64,000 nt of DNA, from positions 1 to 64,000 of the forward strand of contig NZ_VLTJ01000030.1 in NCBI RefSeq assembly GCF_007558815.1, written 5' to 3'. Numbering within the stretch: the stretch's first letter is position 1; each line of letters opens with the position of its first letter. Below the pieces are notes generated by a model that saw only the letters and a program-made list of their open reading frames with translations, did no database searches and was not told where the DNA came from. This document shows positions 55,118-63,597 of the stretch, in pieces. Position numbers and translations under genes: made by a program. Origin of the DNA: Verticiella sediminum. Its GTDB lineage: Bacteria > Pseudomonadota > Gammaproteobacteria > Burkholderiales > Burkholderiaceae_B.

Positions 55118-56785
55118 ATGAAGCTCCACCCTTTGATCTCTCACCGGAACCGACGTGCCCTCGCCCGCAGCGCGATCGCATGCGCCGTCGCGGGTTGCCT
55201 GGCCGGCCCACTGCAGGCGGCGGAAGGGCCCGTGCTGCGCTATGGCATCGAAATGGAGCTGGCCACGCTCGATCCGGTCCGCGTCTCGAACAATTGGGAG
55301 ACCATGGCGGCGGTGAACCTCTACGACACGCTCGTGTTCCCGGATCCCGAGCAGGGCCTGATCCCGCGCATCGCCGAATCGTGGGAGGTTTCCGAAGACA
55401 AGAAGACATACACCTTCAAGCTGCGTGACGGCATCCCGTTCCACGACGGCAGCCTGATCACCGCTGAAGACGTCGTGTTCTCCATGCAGCGCACCCTGGC
55501 GATGCCGGGGCTGTCCGGCGGCTATCTGCGCAACGTCGACCCCGAGCGCCTCGAAGTGCTCGACCCGCAGACGGTCCGCTTTCACCTGAACTCGCCCGAC
55601 CCGGCCTTTCTGCGCGCGCTGCTGCACATGAAAGTACTCAACAAGAAGTTGATCACGGCGAATCTCGCGGAGGGCAGCTACGGTGAGCTGGGCGACTACG
55701 GCGCGCGATTCCTGCTCACCAACGACGCCGGTTCCGGGCCCTACATGCTGACCGCATTCCGCGCCGGCGATGTGGCGGTAATGACCCGCTTCGAGGACTA
55801 CCCCTTCGCCGACTGGAAGCCGAACTCGCCACACGAGCTGCGCCTGCAGATCGTGCCCGAGGCCGTGACCAACATCACCAAGCTGCGTGCAGGCGAGCTC
55901 GACGCCGGACCGCTGTCGATGGCGCCGCAGATCCTCAAGCCCATCGACTCCGATCCGCGCATGACGGTGGAGAAGCATGCGCAGCTCGCCACCTACTACG
56001 TCACGATGAACAACACTCGGCCCCCGCTCGACGACGTGCACGTGCGCCGCGCCATTTCGTACGCTTACGATGTCAACACCGTGATGAACCACATCCTGAG
56101 CGGCGGCACCCCCGTAGCGGGTCCCGTGCCGGGCCAGTTGCTTGGCGACTGCGAGGGCATCCCGAGCTACGCTTTCGACCTCGAGAAAGCACAGGCCGAA
56201 CTTGCGAAGTCGAAGTACAGCGCAGCGCAACTCAAGGCATTCAACCTCGACATCGCGGCGGTCTCGACCAGCGAGCCGTTCAAGAACATCGCGCTCATGC
56301 TGTCCACCACGCTGAGAAAGATCGGATTGAACGCCTCGGTCAAGCCCGCGCGCTGGGCCGACATTGTGCAGGCGGCCACCAAGCCGGACACCGCCTTCGA
56401 CATGGCGATCTACTACGACTCGGCGCGGCTGGGCCATCCGAGCCAGCTCATGATGTACTACACCGAAAGCGGCTGGGGCGCGGCGTATCCCGGGGGCGGC
56501 ATCTACTGGAGCAGCAGCGAGGTGGATACCCTGCTTTCCGAGGCGGCCATGCTCGATGACAACAGCCCCGAACAGAAGCGCGCTTACTGCGAGGCGAACA
56601 AGCTGATCGCCGCCGACGCGCCCGCCATCTTCTCCCACTCGGCGCTGCGCACGCTACCGCACTGGAACTACGTCAAAGGCTTCCGAGCCGACGCCGGCGC
56701 GCCGTTCTTCGACCTCAGGTTCGAGGGCTACGAGTTCGACCTGGACGACCCCGCCTACGTCCAGAACCATGGCCGCAGTCGCTGA
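55118..56785 (+). CDS. ABC transporter substrate-binding protein, family 5 (hydantoin cluster)
   Basis: 555-residue SBP_bac_5 protein with a Sec signal peptide (residues 1-34, ending PLQA); a VAGC sequence at Cys27 could alternatively be a lipobox. Mature start EGPVLRYGIEMELATLDPVRV and the family block IAESWEVSEDKKTYTFKLRDGIPFHDG are clear. Only distantly similar to the pair at 1-2.7 kb. First gene of a complete importer; the cluster suggests a hydantoin, ureido acid, or D-amino-acid-derived ligand (inference). Confidence 0.92.
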   Translation: MKLHPLISHRNRRALARSAIACAVAGCLAGPLQAAEGPVLRYGIEMELATLDPVRVSNNWETMAAVNLYDTLVFPDPEQGLIPRIAESWEVSEDKKTYTFKLRDGIPFHDGSLITAEDVVFSMQRTLAMPGLSGGYLRNVDPERLEVLDPQTVRFHLNSPDPAFLRALLHMKVLNKKLITANLAEGSYGELGDYGARFLLTNDAGSGPYMLTAFRAGDVAVMTRFEDYPFADWKPNSPHELRLQIVPEAVTNITKLRAGELDAGPLSMAPQILKPIDSDPRMTVEKHAQLATYYVTMNNTRPPLDDVHVRRAISYAYDVNTVMNHILSGGTPVAGPVPGQLLGDCEGIPSYAFDLEKAQAELAKSKYSAAQLKAFNLDIAAVSTSEPFKNIALMLSTTLRKIGLNASVKPARWADIVQAATKPDTAFDMAIYYDSARLGHPSQLMMYYTESGWGAAYPGGGIYWSSSEVDTLLSEAAMLDDNSPEQKRAYCEANKLIAADAPAIFSHSALRTLPHWNYVKGFRADAGAPFFDLRFEGYEFDLDDPAYVQNHGRSR

Positions 56786-56812
56786 CGGCACCAGCACAAT
56801 GGGAGAGGAACA

Positions 56813-57817
56813 ATGCGCCTGATCGAACGGCTGACGCACATGCTGGTCGTGCTGCTTGGCGTCTCGATGCTGATGTTCTTTCTCGTGCGCGTATTGCCGG
56901 GCGATCCGGTGGCCGCGGCGTTGGGCGAAGGCGTAGACCAGGCCCAGGTGGAGAAGCTGCGCGCCCAGATGCGGCTCGACAAGCCGATTCCGCTGCAGTA
57001 CCTGAGCTATCTCGGCGACCTCGCCCGCGGCCACTTCGGCCCTTCATTGATAGAGTCGCGCGACGTCGGGCAGATCATCCGCGAACGGTTGCCGGCCACG
57101 CTCGAGCTCGTCCTCGCGGGTCTGTTCATCGCGGTGGTGGTCGGGCTGCCCCTCGGCGTGATCTCGGCCATACGGCGCAACACCAGGATCGACCATGCGG
57201 CGCGGGTCATCTCGTTGAGCGGGGTGTCGTTCCCGGAGTTCTGGGTAGCGCTCATGCTGCAGCTCGTGTTCGGCGCGTGGCTGGCCATGCTGCCGGTGAC
57301 CGGACGGCTGAGCGGGCCTGCACCTGCCGACATCACCGGCCTGTATCTGCTCGACAGCCTGCTCACGGCGAACGGTGCCGCCTTCTGGGATTCCGCCCGG
57401 CACCTGCTCGCACCGGCCTTCGTGCTCGCGCTCGGGCCCATGACGAACATCGCCCGCATGGTGCGCAGCTCGATGCTCGACGAGTTGGCAAAGCCGTATC
57501 CGGCGCTGAGCCGTGCCGTCGGCATCCATCCTTTCATCGTCAATATGAAGTACGTGCTGCGCAACGCCTTTTCCTCGACGCTCACCGTGATCGGCTTTCT
57601 CTTTCCGCTCATGATCGGCGGTGCCTTCGTCGTCGAGAACGTATTCGCCTGGCCCGGCATCGCCCGCTTCGGGGCCGCCGCGATCGTCGCCAATGACTAC
57701 AACGCCGTGGTCGGCATCACCCTGGTGGTGTGTCTCTTTGTCGTGGTCATCAACTTCATCGTCGAGGAACTCTATACCGTGCTCGATCCCCGTATCCGTC
57801 TGGGAGCCGAATCGTGA
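56813..57817 (+). CDS. ABC transporter permease, DppB type
   Basis: 334-residue inner-membrane permease. N-terminal FFLVRVLPGDPVAAALGEGVDQAQVEKLRAQMRLDKP is the DppB/OppB hallmark; six membrane segments and the EAA loop ELAKPYPALSRAVGIHPFIVNMKYVLRNA follow. GGAGAGG precedes the ATG. Overlaps the next permease start (GTGA). Confidence 0.93.
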   Translation: MRLIERLTHMLVVLLGVSMLMFFLVRVLPGDPVAAALGEGVDQAQVEKLRAQMRLDKPIPLQYLSYLGDLARGHFGPSLIESRDVGQIIRERLPATLELVLAGLFIAVVVGLPLGVISAIRRNTRIDHAARVISLSGVSFPEFWVALMLQLVFGAWLAMLPVTGRLSGPAPADITGLYLLDSLLTANGAAFWDSARHLLAPAFVLALGPMTNIARMVRSSMLDELAKPYPALSRAVGIHPFIVNMKYVLRNAFSSTLTVIGFLFPLMIGGAFVVENVFAWPGIARFGAAAIVANDYNAVVGITLVVCLFVVVINFIVEELYTVLDPRIRLGAES

Positions 57818-58725
57818 CGCTGTCGGCGATGCGCTCTCCCACGCCGCCGCCCGCCGCCGCGCCCTCCGCCGCCACGCCCAGGCGGCGCACCGGCCTTGCC
57901 CGCGGCTGGCACCGCTTTCGCTCCAACCGGCTGGCGTTCGCCGGCACCCTGGTGCTCGTCGTCCTGCTCGTCGTTGCGCTGCTCGCGCCCTGGATCGCAC
58001 CGTATCCCGACGACATCGCCGACGCTGTGCACTTCGACGTCTTGTTGCAGCCGCCAAGCTGGCAGCACTGGATGGGCACCGACGAGGCCGGCCGCGACGT
58101 TCTCACCCGCGTCATGTACGGCGCGCGCCTGTCGTTCATGATGGTGGCGATCGTGCTGTCGATCGCGGTGGCGATCGGCGTACCTGTCGGACTCGTCGCC
58201 GGCTACTTCGGCGGACGCATCGAGCAACTGCTGATGCGCATTACGGACGTCTTCTCGGCGGTGCCCGCGTTGGTGCTCGCGCTTGCGATCACGGTGGTGC
58301 TCGGACCGAGCCTGGAGAACGCGATGATCGCCCTGGGCTTCGTCTGGTGGCGCGGCTTCGCCCGCATCGCGCACGGCCGCACCCTCTCCATCAAGCAGGA
58401 GAACTTCATCACTGTCGCCCGCACGCTGGGGGCCTCGCACCTGCACATCATGTTCCGCGAGATTCTGCCCAACATGACCTCGTCGCTGCTGGTCTCGCTC
58501 TCGCTGAACGCTGGCTATGCCATCCTGGTCGGCACGTCGCTGAGCTTTCTCGGCGCGGGGGCCAGCCCGCCTGCGGCCGAGTGGGGGCTGATGGTCGCAA
58601 CCAGCAGGCACTACCTGCCGGACGCCTGGTGGGCCTCGATGTTTCCGGGCCTGGCCATCTTCGTCACCGTCATGAGCTTCAACCTGCTCGGCGACGGTCT
58701 GCGGGACTTCCTGGGAGAGGACTGA
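57814..58725 (+). CDS. ABC transporter permease, DppC type
   Basis: 303-residue second permease. GTG start at 57814 chosen for its GTGA overlap and GGGAG seven nt upstream; ATG 57829 is an alternative. DppC marks: FRSNRLAFAGTLVLVVLLVVALLAPWIAPYP, HWMGTDEAGRDVLTRVMYGARLS, EAA loop ENFITVARTLGASHLHIMFREILPN. Its TGA overlaps the next ATG (TGATG). Confidence 0.93.
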   Translation: MTLSAMRSPTPPPAAAPSAATPRRRTGLARGWHRFRSNRLAFAGTLVLVVLLVVALLAPWIAPYPDDIADAVHFDVLLQPPSWQHWMGTDEAGRDVLTRVMYGARLSFMMVAIVLSIAVAIGVPVGLVAGYFGGRIEQLLMRITDVFSAVPALVLALAITVVLGPSLENAMIALGFVWWRGFARIAHGRTLSIKQENFITVARTLGASHLHIMFREILPNMTSSLLVSLSLNAGYAILVGTSLSFLGAGASPPAAEWGLMVATSRHYLPDAWWASMFPGLAIFVTVMSFNLLGDGLRDFLGED

Positions 58726-59744
58726 TGAGCACCTCCGATCCCGTCGTCGTCATCGACCACCTCGCTCTCGACTTCCAGACGCCCGACGGCCTGGAGCGCG
58801 TGCTGCGCGACGTCCACATGGAGATCCACGCTGGCGAGATCGTCGGCCTGGTCGGCGAGAGCGGCTGCGGCAAGAGCGCGACCGCCAAGCTGCTGCTGGG
58901 CGTGCTGCCGATGCCGCCGGCCAGGATCGCGTCCGGCCGGGTGACGATGTTCGGCAAGGACATCGCCACGCTGCACTGGCGCGAGCGGGAACTCGCCAAA
59001 CGCTACATCGCCTACGTCCCGCAGGACCCGATGGCCGCGCTCAACCCGTCTTTCACCGTCGGCGAACAGATGCTCGACCTCATCATCTGGGAGGCATGCG
59101 GCCGCACGCTGGCGGCCTACGCATGGAACCGGCGGCGCCGCGCCCGCGTCGCGAGCGCCCGCGACCGCGCGATCGAGCTGCTCGAGAAGGTGTACATCGC
59201 CGATCCGGCCGAGGTGCTGGGACGCTACCCGGTACAGTTGTCCGGCGGCATGCGCCAGCGCGTGCTGCTCGCGATGGCGCTGAGCGGCAAGCCCAGGCTG
59301 ATGATCGCGGACGAGCCGACCACGGCGCTCGATGTCACGGTGCAAAAGCGCACCATCGATCTCATCAAGGACCTGGCGGCGCGCGAAGGGCTGGCCGGCC
59401 TCTACATCACGCACGATCTCGGCGTGGCGCGCGAGATCTGCGCACGCACCTACGTGATGTATGGCGGCACCACCGTCGAGAGCGGTCCGACGGCCGCGCT
59501 GCTGGAGGCGCCTGCGCACCCGTACACGCAAGGGCTGCTCGCGGCCCAGCCGGATCTCGGCGGCGGCATGCCGAGCGGCATTCCCGGCCAGGTGCCGGAC
59601 TATCTCGCGCCGCCGCCGGGTTGCCGGTTCGCGCCGCGCTGCGGCGAACGCTCGGCAAGCTGCGAGGCGTTGCCCGCGGCGCGCGCCTATCCCGGCGGGC
59701 GCACCGTCGCGTGCTGGGCACGCGCAGAGGAGGTGCCGGCATGA
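58725..59744 (+). CDS. ABC transporter ATP-binding protein, DppD type
   Basis: 339-residue ATPase. Walker [12 protein letters not shown]-loop [12 protein letters not shown], signature LSGGMRQR, Walker [14 protein letters not shown]-loop THD, oligopeptide C-terminal extension [11 protein letters not shown]. Third gene overlap in this operon; ATGA junction with the DppF-type gene. Confidence 0.93.
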   Translation: MSTSDPVVVIDHLALDFQTPDGLERVLRDVHMEIHAGEIVGLVGESGCGKSATAKLLLGVLPMPPARIASGRVTMFGKDIATLHWRERELAKRYIAYVPQDPMAALNPSFTVGEQMLDLIIWEACGRTLAAYAWNRRRRARVASARDRAIELLEKVYIADPAEVLGRYPVQLSGGMRQRVLLAMALSGKPRLMIADEPTTALDVTVQKRTIDLIKDLAAREGLAGLYITHDLGVAREICARTYVMYGGTTVESGPTAALLEAPAHPYTQGLLAAQPDLGGGMPSGIPGQVPDYLAPPPGCRFAPRCGERSASCEALPAARAYPGGRTVACWARAEEVPA

Positions 59745-60787
59745 GCGGACGCGACGCGTTCTTCGAAATCTCGAACGTCTCCAAAGTGTTCAACGTGAAG
59801 CGGCGCCGCGGCAAGGGGTGGCTTGCGCGCACCGAGAAGGTGCCGCTGCGGGCGGTGGACAAAGTCGACCTCTCGGTGCGGCAAGGCCAGACAGTGGCCA
59901 TCGTCGGCGAGTCGGGTTCGGGCAAATCCACGCTGGCCAACATGATGGCGCGCGTGACGCTGCCGACCGAAGGCCGGATCACGCTGGAAGGCGAAGACCT
60001 CGCGGCGGCCTCCGGCGCAAGGCTTCGGACGCTGCGCCGCCGCATCCAGATGGTGTTCCAGGATCCCGGCTCGTCGCTGAACCCTCGCCAGACGGTCGAG
60101 GACATCATCGGTCTGCCGCTTCGTCTGGACGGCATGCGGAACAGGCGCGAGCGGCTGGCACGGGTCAAAGCCTTGCTCGAGGCGGTTCACCTGCCGCCCG
60201 ATACCGTGCTGCGCTCGCCGTCGTCGCTCTCGGGCGGGCAGAAGCAGCGGGTGAACATCGCACGCGCGCTGGCCCTGCACCCGCAGGTGCTCCTGCTCGA
60301 CGAGCCCACGTCCGCCCTCGACGTCTCGGTCCAGGCGCGGATCCTGAGGCTGCTGGTCGAGCTGCGCGAGGCACACGGGCTGACCTACGTCATCATCACG
60401 CACAACCTGGGAGTCGTGCGTGCCATCGCCGACAGCGTCGTGGTCATGTATCTCGGCCAGATCGTGGAGACCGGCAGCGTCGACGACATCATGCGCCGCC
60501 CGCGCCATCCCTACACGCGAACCCTGATCGCCGCCATTCCCATCGTGCGCGAACAGGAGCGCGCGCTCCTGCCCAGCACCGAGACCATCGACGGCGACGC
60601 GCCCTCGACGCTCGATCGGCCGGCGCATTGTGCCTTCTATTCACGATGTCCGATGCGCGTCGACACTTGCCGCACGAAGCCGGCGCCGCCCCTGCAGACC
60701 GGCCCCCACGGCATCGCCGTGCGCTGCCACCGCGTGGACCTGGCGGCCGACGTGTCGGCCGCGCCCGTTCTGGCGCTCGCGTCTTAA
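59741..60787 (+). CDS. ABC transporter ATP-binding protein, DppF type
   Basis: 348-residue ATPase. Walker A GESGSGKST, Q-loop VFQDPGSSLNP, signature SGGQKQR, Walker B VLLLDEPTSALD, switch His in THN (Asn replaces the usual Asp after it), and CAFYSRCPMRVDTC in the C-terminal extension. Completes the five-gene importer. The LysR-type element of the next promoter overlaps its stop codon. Confidence 0.93.
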   Translation: MSGRDAFFEISNVSKVFNVKRRRGKGWLARTEKVPLRAVDKVDLSVRQGQTVAIVGESGSGKSTLANMMARVTLPTEGRITLEGEDLAAASGARLRTLRRRIQMVFQDPGSSLNPRQTVEDIIGLPLRLDGMRNRRERLARVKALLEAVHLPPDTVLRSPSSLSGGQKQRVNIARALALHPQVLLLDEPTSALDVSVQARILRLLVELREAHGLTYVIITHNLGVVRAIADSVVVMYLGQIVETGSVDDIMRRPRHPYTRTLIAAIPIVREQERALLPSTETIDGDAPSTLDRPAHCAFYSRCPMRVDTCRTKPAPPLQTGPHGIAVRCHRVDLAADVSAAPVLALAS

Positions 60788-60798
60788 CGAGACATTAA
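60784..60798 (+). promoter_or_regulatory. LysR-type operator before the 2OG-oxygenase operon
   Basis: TTAAC-GAGAC-ATTAA, the same TTAA-N7-TTAA/T-N11-A pattern, overlapping the DppF-type stop codon. The -10 candidate AATAAT (60843-60848) predicts a start near 60855, again about 65 nt downstream. Confidence 0.65.
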
Positions 60799-60908
60799 AA
60801 GCTCACCATATCTTGTCATTCGACACCCCCGGTGCCGGTGCCAATAATGACCACAGGCCGACGATCACACATCGCCGTAACGCTCAACGCGACTTTGAGG
60901 GCAACACC

Positions 60909-61949
60909 ATGAACGAGCCGGTATACGCGCCGTCCTTGCCAGAGATCAGGGTAGACGCCAAGGAAGAGATCCCCGTCCTGGACCTTGGCCCCTACCTCGC
61001 CGGTGAACCCGGCGCGCTGGACCGGCTGGCGGAGGAACTGCGCCATGCGCTGGAGAACGTCGGCTTCTACTTCGTGATGAACCACGGCATCGACCAGGCG
61101 CTGATCGACGGTACGTTTGCGGCCGCGCGCCGCTTCTTCGACGAACTGCCACTCGAGCGCAAGATGGCGCGGCGCTTCAACCAGCACAACGTCGGCTACG
61201 AGCCGATCGGCGGTTCGGTCACGCGCCATTCGAAGATCAACGAGAACAACAAGCCGAACCAGGTCGAGTCCTACTTCATCAAGCGCGACCTGCCGGCCGA
61301 GCACCCCGACGTCGTCGCCGGCGTGCGCTTCCGGGCGCAGAACCAGTGGCCGGAAGACCTGCCCGGCTTCCGGGAACAGTGCGTGGCCTATGCAGCCGCC
61401 GTCGAGCGCCTGGGCAAGTCGCTGGTCCCGGTGTATGCCCGCTCGCTCGGCCTGCCCGCAGACTACTTCGACAAGGCGTTCGAAGAGCCGATGTTCACGC
61501 TGCGACTGTCTCACTATCCGCAACGTCCGCCTCAGCAGGAGGAAGACGTATTCGGCATCGCGCCGCACACCGATACCGGGTTCATGACCTTCCTGCCCTT
61601 CAACGAAGTGGCAGGGCTGTCGATCCGCTTGCCGACCGGCCGCTGGGTCGACGTGCCCGGGCTACCCGGCTCGTATCTCATCAACAGCGGCGATATGTTG
61701 CGCCGCTGGACCAACGACCGCTTTCTCTCGACCCCGCACCGAGTGATCAACCGGTCGGGCCGCGAGCGCTACGCAATCCCGTTCTTCATGGACTGCGACA
61801 TCCGCTGGCGCATGGAATGCCTGCCGACCTGCCTCGAGCCGGGCCAGACGCCGAAGTACCCGCCCATCACGTACACCGAGTACATGAGTTGGTACCGCGC
61901 GCAGAACTATGCCGCGCCGCCCACCGACGAGGCCTCTCCGGCCGCCTGA
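60909..61949 (+). CDS. 2-oxoglutarate/Fe(II)-dependent oxygenase, isopenicillin-N-synthase family
   Basis: 346-residue non-haem iron oxygenase. Iron triad His220-x-Asp222 (APHTDTGF) and His277 (STPHRV); 2OG-binding Arg287 within RERYAIPFF; N-terminal DIOX_N-like IPVLDLGPYL...NVGFYFVMNHGI. Heads a four-gene unit with N-carbamoylase and two racemases, transcribed from its own LysR-type promoter. It probably hydroxylates or desaturates an amino-acid-like or hydantoin substrate; no characterised hydantoin pathway that I know includes such an enzyme. Confidence 0.9.
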   Translation: MNEPVYAPSLPEIRVDAKEEIPVLDLGPYLAGEPGALDRLAEELRHALENVGFYFVMNHGIDQALIDGTFAAARRFFDELPLERKMARRFNQHNVGYEPIGGSVTRHSKINENNKPNQVESYFIKRDLPAEHPDVVAGVRFRAQNQWPEDLPGFREQCVAYAAAVERLGKSLVPVYARSLGLPADYFDKAFEEPMFTLRLSHYPQRPPQQEEDVFGIAPHTDTGFMTFLPFNEVAGLSIRLPTGRWVDVPGLPGSYLINSGDMLRRWTNDRFLSTPHRVINRSGRERYAIPFFMDCDIRWRMECLPTCLEPGQTPKYPPITYTEYMSWYRAQNYAAPPTDEASPAA

Positions 61950-61996
61950 CCCCTCCCGCCGGAAACTCCGAAGCACGCATACAAGGATTCGTCACC

Positions 61997-62932
61997 ATGA
62001 CAATGTCTCGTCCCCTCGGGCTGGCCGTCGCCCAGATGGGCCCGGTCCACCTCTCCGACACGCGCGCTCAGGTCGTCAAGCGCCTGGTCGACATGCTGCG
62101 CGAGGCACACTCCCGAGGCGCGCGACTCGTGGTCTTTCCCGAGCTCGCGCTCACGACGTTCTTTCCCCGCTACTGGATGACCGAGGCCGAGGCGGTCGAG
62201 CGGTTCTTCGAGAAGGAGATGCCGAACCGCCAGGTGCAGCCGCTGTTCGACGCGGCCCGCGAACTTGGCGTGGGCTTTTATCTCGGGTACGCCGAGATCA
62301 CTGCCGAGGGCCGCCGTTTCAACACCTCGATCATGGTCGACAGCAGCGGCGCCATCGTGGGCAAGTACCGCAAGATCCACCTGCCCGGCCATGCCGACCA
62401 CAAACCCGAGGCGCCGTTCCAGCACCTGGAAAAGAAGTTCTTCGAGGTCGGCGACATGGGCTTTCGGGTCTATGACGTCGATGGCGTGAAGACCGGCATG
62501 TGTCTGTGCAACGACCGCCGCTGGCCCGAAACCTATCGTGTGCTCGCGCTGCAGAGCGCCGAGCTGGTGGTGCTCGGCTACAACACGCCGTCGCTCAACA
62601 TCCACTGGAACGAGCCGGTCCATCTGCGCACCTCGACCCATCTGATATCGCTCATGGCCAACGCCTATCAGAACGCAGTGTGGGTGGCGGCCGCCGCCAA
62701 ATGCGGTGCCGAGGATGGCTTTCACATGATCGGCAGCTCAGCCATCGTCGCGCCGACCGGCGAACTGGTCGCGCGCAGCGTCACGGAGGACGACGAAGTC
62801 GTCGTGGCGCACGCCGACCTGGCGATCGGCGACAACTTCCGCGAGCACGTCTTCAACTTCGCCAAGCACCGCGCGCCGGAGCACTATCGACTGATCGTCG
62901 AGCGTGTCGGAGCCGGCGAGCCGATCGCATGA
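61997..62932 (+). CDS. N-carbamoyl-D-amino acid hydrolase
   Basis: 311-residue nitrilase-superfamily amidase closely following Agrobacterium D-carbamoylase: Glu49 (FPELALTTFFPR), Lys126 (KYRKIHLPGH), Cys171 (CNDRRWPE), and REHVFNFAKHRAPEHY at the end. Converts N-carbamoyl-D-amino acids to D-amino acids, CO2 and ammonia. It supplies the second step after the hydantoinase. ATGA overlap with the racemase gene. Confidence 0.93.
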   Translation: MTMSRPLGLAVAQMGPVHLSDTRAQVVKRLVDMLREAHSRGARLVVFPELALTTFFPRYWMTEAEAVERFFEKEMPNRQVQPLFDAARELGVGFYLGYAEITAEGRRFNTSIMVDSSGAIVGKYRKIHLPGHADHKPEAPFQHLEKKFFEVGDMGFRVYDVDGVKTGMCLCNDRRWPETYRVLALQSAELVVLGYNTPSLNIHWNEPVHLRTSTHLISLMANAYQNAVWVAAAAKCGAEDGFHMIGSSAIVAPTGELVARSVTEDDEVVVAHADLAIGDNFREHVFNFAKHRAPEHYRLIVERVGAGEPIA

Positions 62933-63597
62933 CACTCCGGAACACCATCGCCATCGTCAACCCGAACTCGTCGGTACACGTCACTGACGGGATCGCGCAG
63001 GCGGTGCTTCGCGCCCATGGCGCATCGGAACCCTTCACCTTCCTGACCTTGCACGACGGCCCGCCGGGCATCGTTACGCAAGCCGACGTGGAACTGGCAT
63101 CGAGCCGGGTCCGGGCCTGGGCTGCCAGCTCGGCCGACCGGTACGGCGCCGTGGTCGTCGCCTGCTTCAGCGACCCTGGCGTGGCCGAGGCGCAGGCCGC
63201 GAGCGCGACTCCCGTCATCGGCTTGGGAGAAGCGGGCCTGCGGCAGGCTGCCGCCAGAGGCGAGCGGGTCGGGGTGATCGCCGTCGCGAGTGTGGCCATC
63301 GAGCGCCACATGCGCCGCTGGCAACGGCTCGGCCTGGCCGCGCACGTGGCCGGTGAGCGCGGGCTGGATGTCAGCGTGCAGGCTTCCGGCGACCCCGAGG
63401 TCGCCTGGCACCCTATGCTTAAGGCGGCGCAACGCCTCATCGGCGAGGACGGCGCCGACGTGCTCCTGCTCGGATGCGCCGGGATGGCCGGGTTGGCCGC
63501 ACGCCTCGAGGACACCGTGGGCTGCCCAGTGGTCGAGCCCTGCGCAGCGGCCGCGTCTGCGGCGCTGGCCCTGGCGACGGATGTGCGTCCGGCATGA
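62929..63597 (+). CDS. Hydantoin racemase (HyuE, Asp/Glu racemase superfamily)
   Basis: 222-residue racemase: VNPNSSVHVTDGI at the start, catalytic Cys pair in VVACFSDPG and LLGCAGM. Interconverts D- and L-5-substituted hydantoins (allantoin racemases are close relatives) so that the D-specific enzymes can use both forms. Overlaps the genes on both sides. Confidence 0.9.
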   Translation: MTLRNTIAIVNPNSSVHVTDGIAQAVLRAHGASEPFTFLTLHDGPPGIVTQADVELASSRVRAWAASSADRYGAVVVACFSDPGVAEAQAASATPVIGLGEAGLRQAAARGERVGVIAVASVAIERHMRRWQRLGLAAHVAGERGLDVSVQASGDPEVAWHPMLKAAQRLIGEDGADVLLLGCAGMAGLAARLEDTVGCPVVEPCAAAASAALALATDVRPA

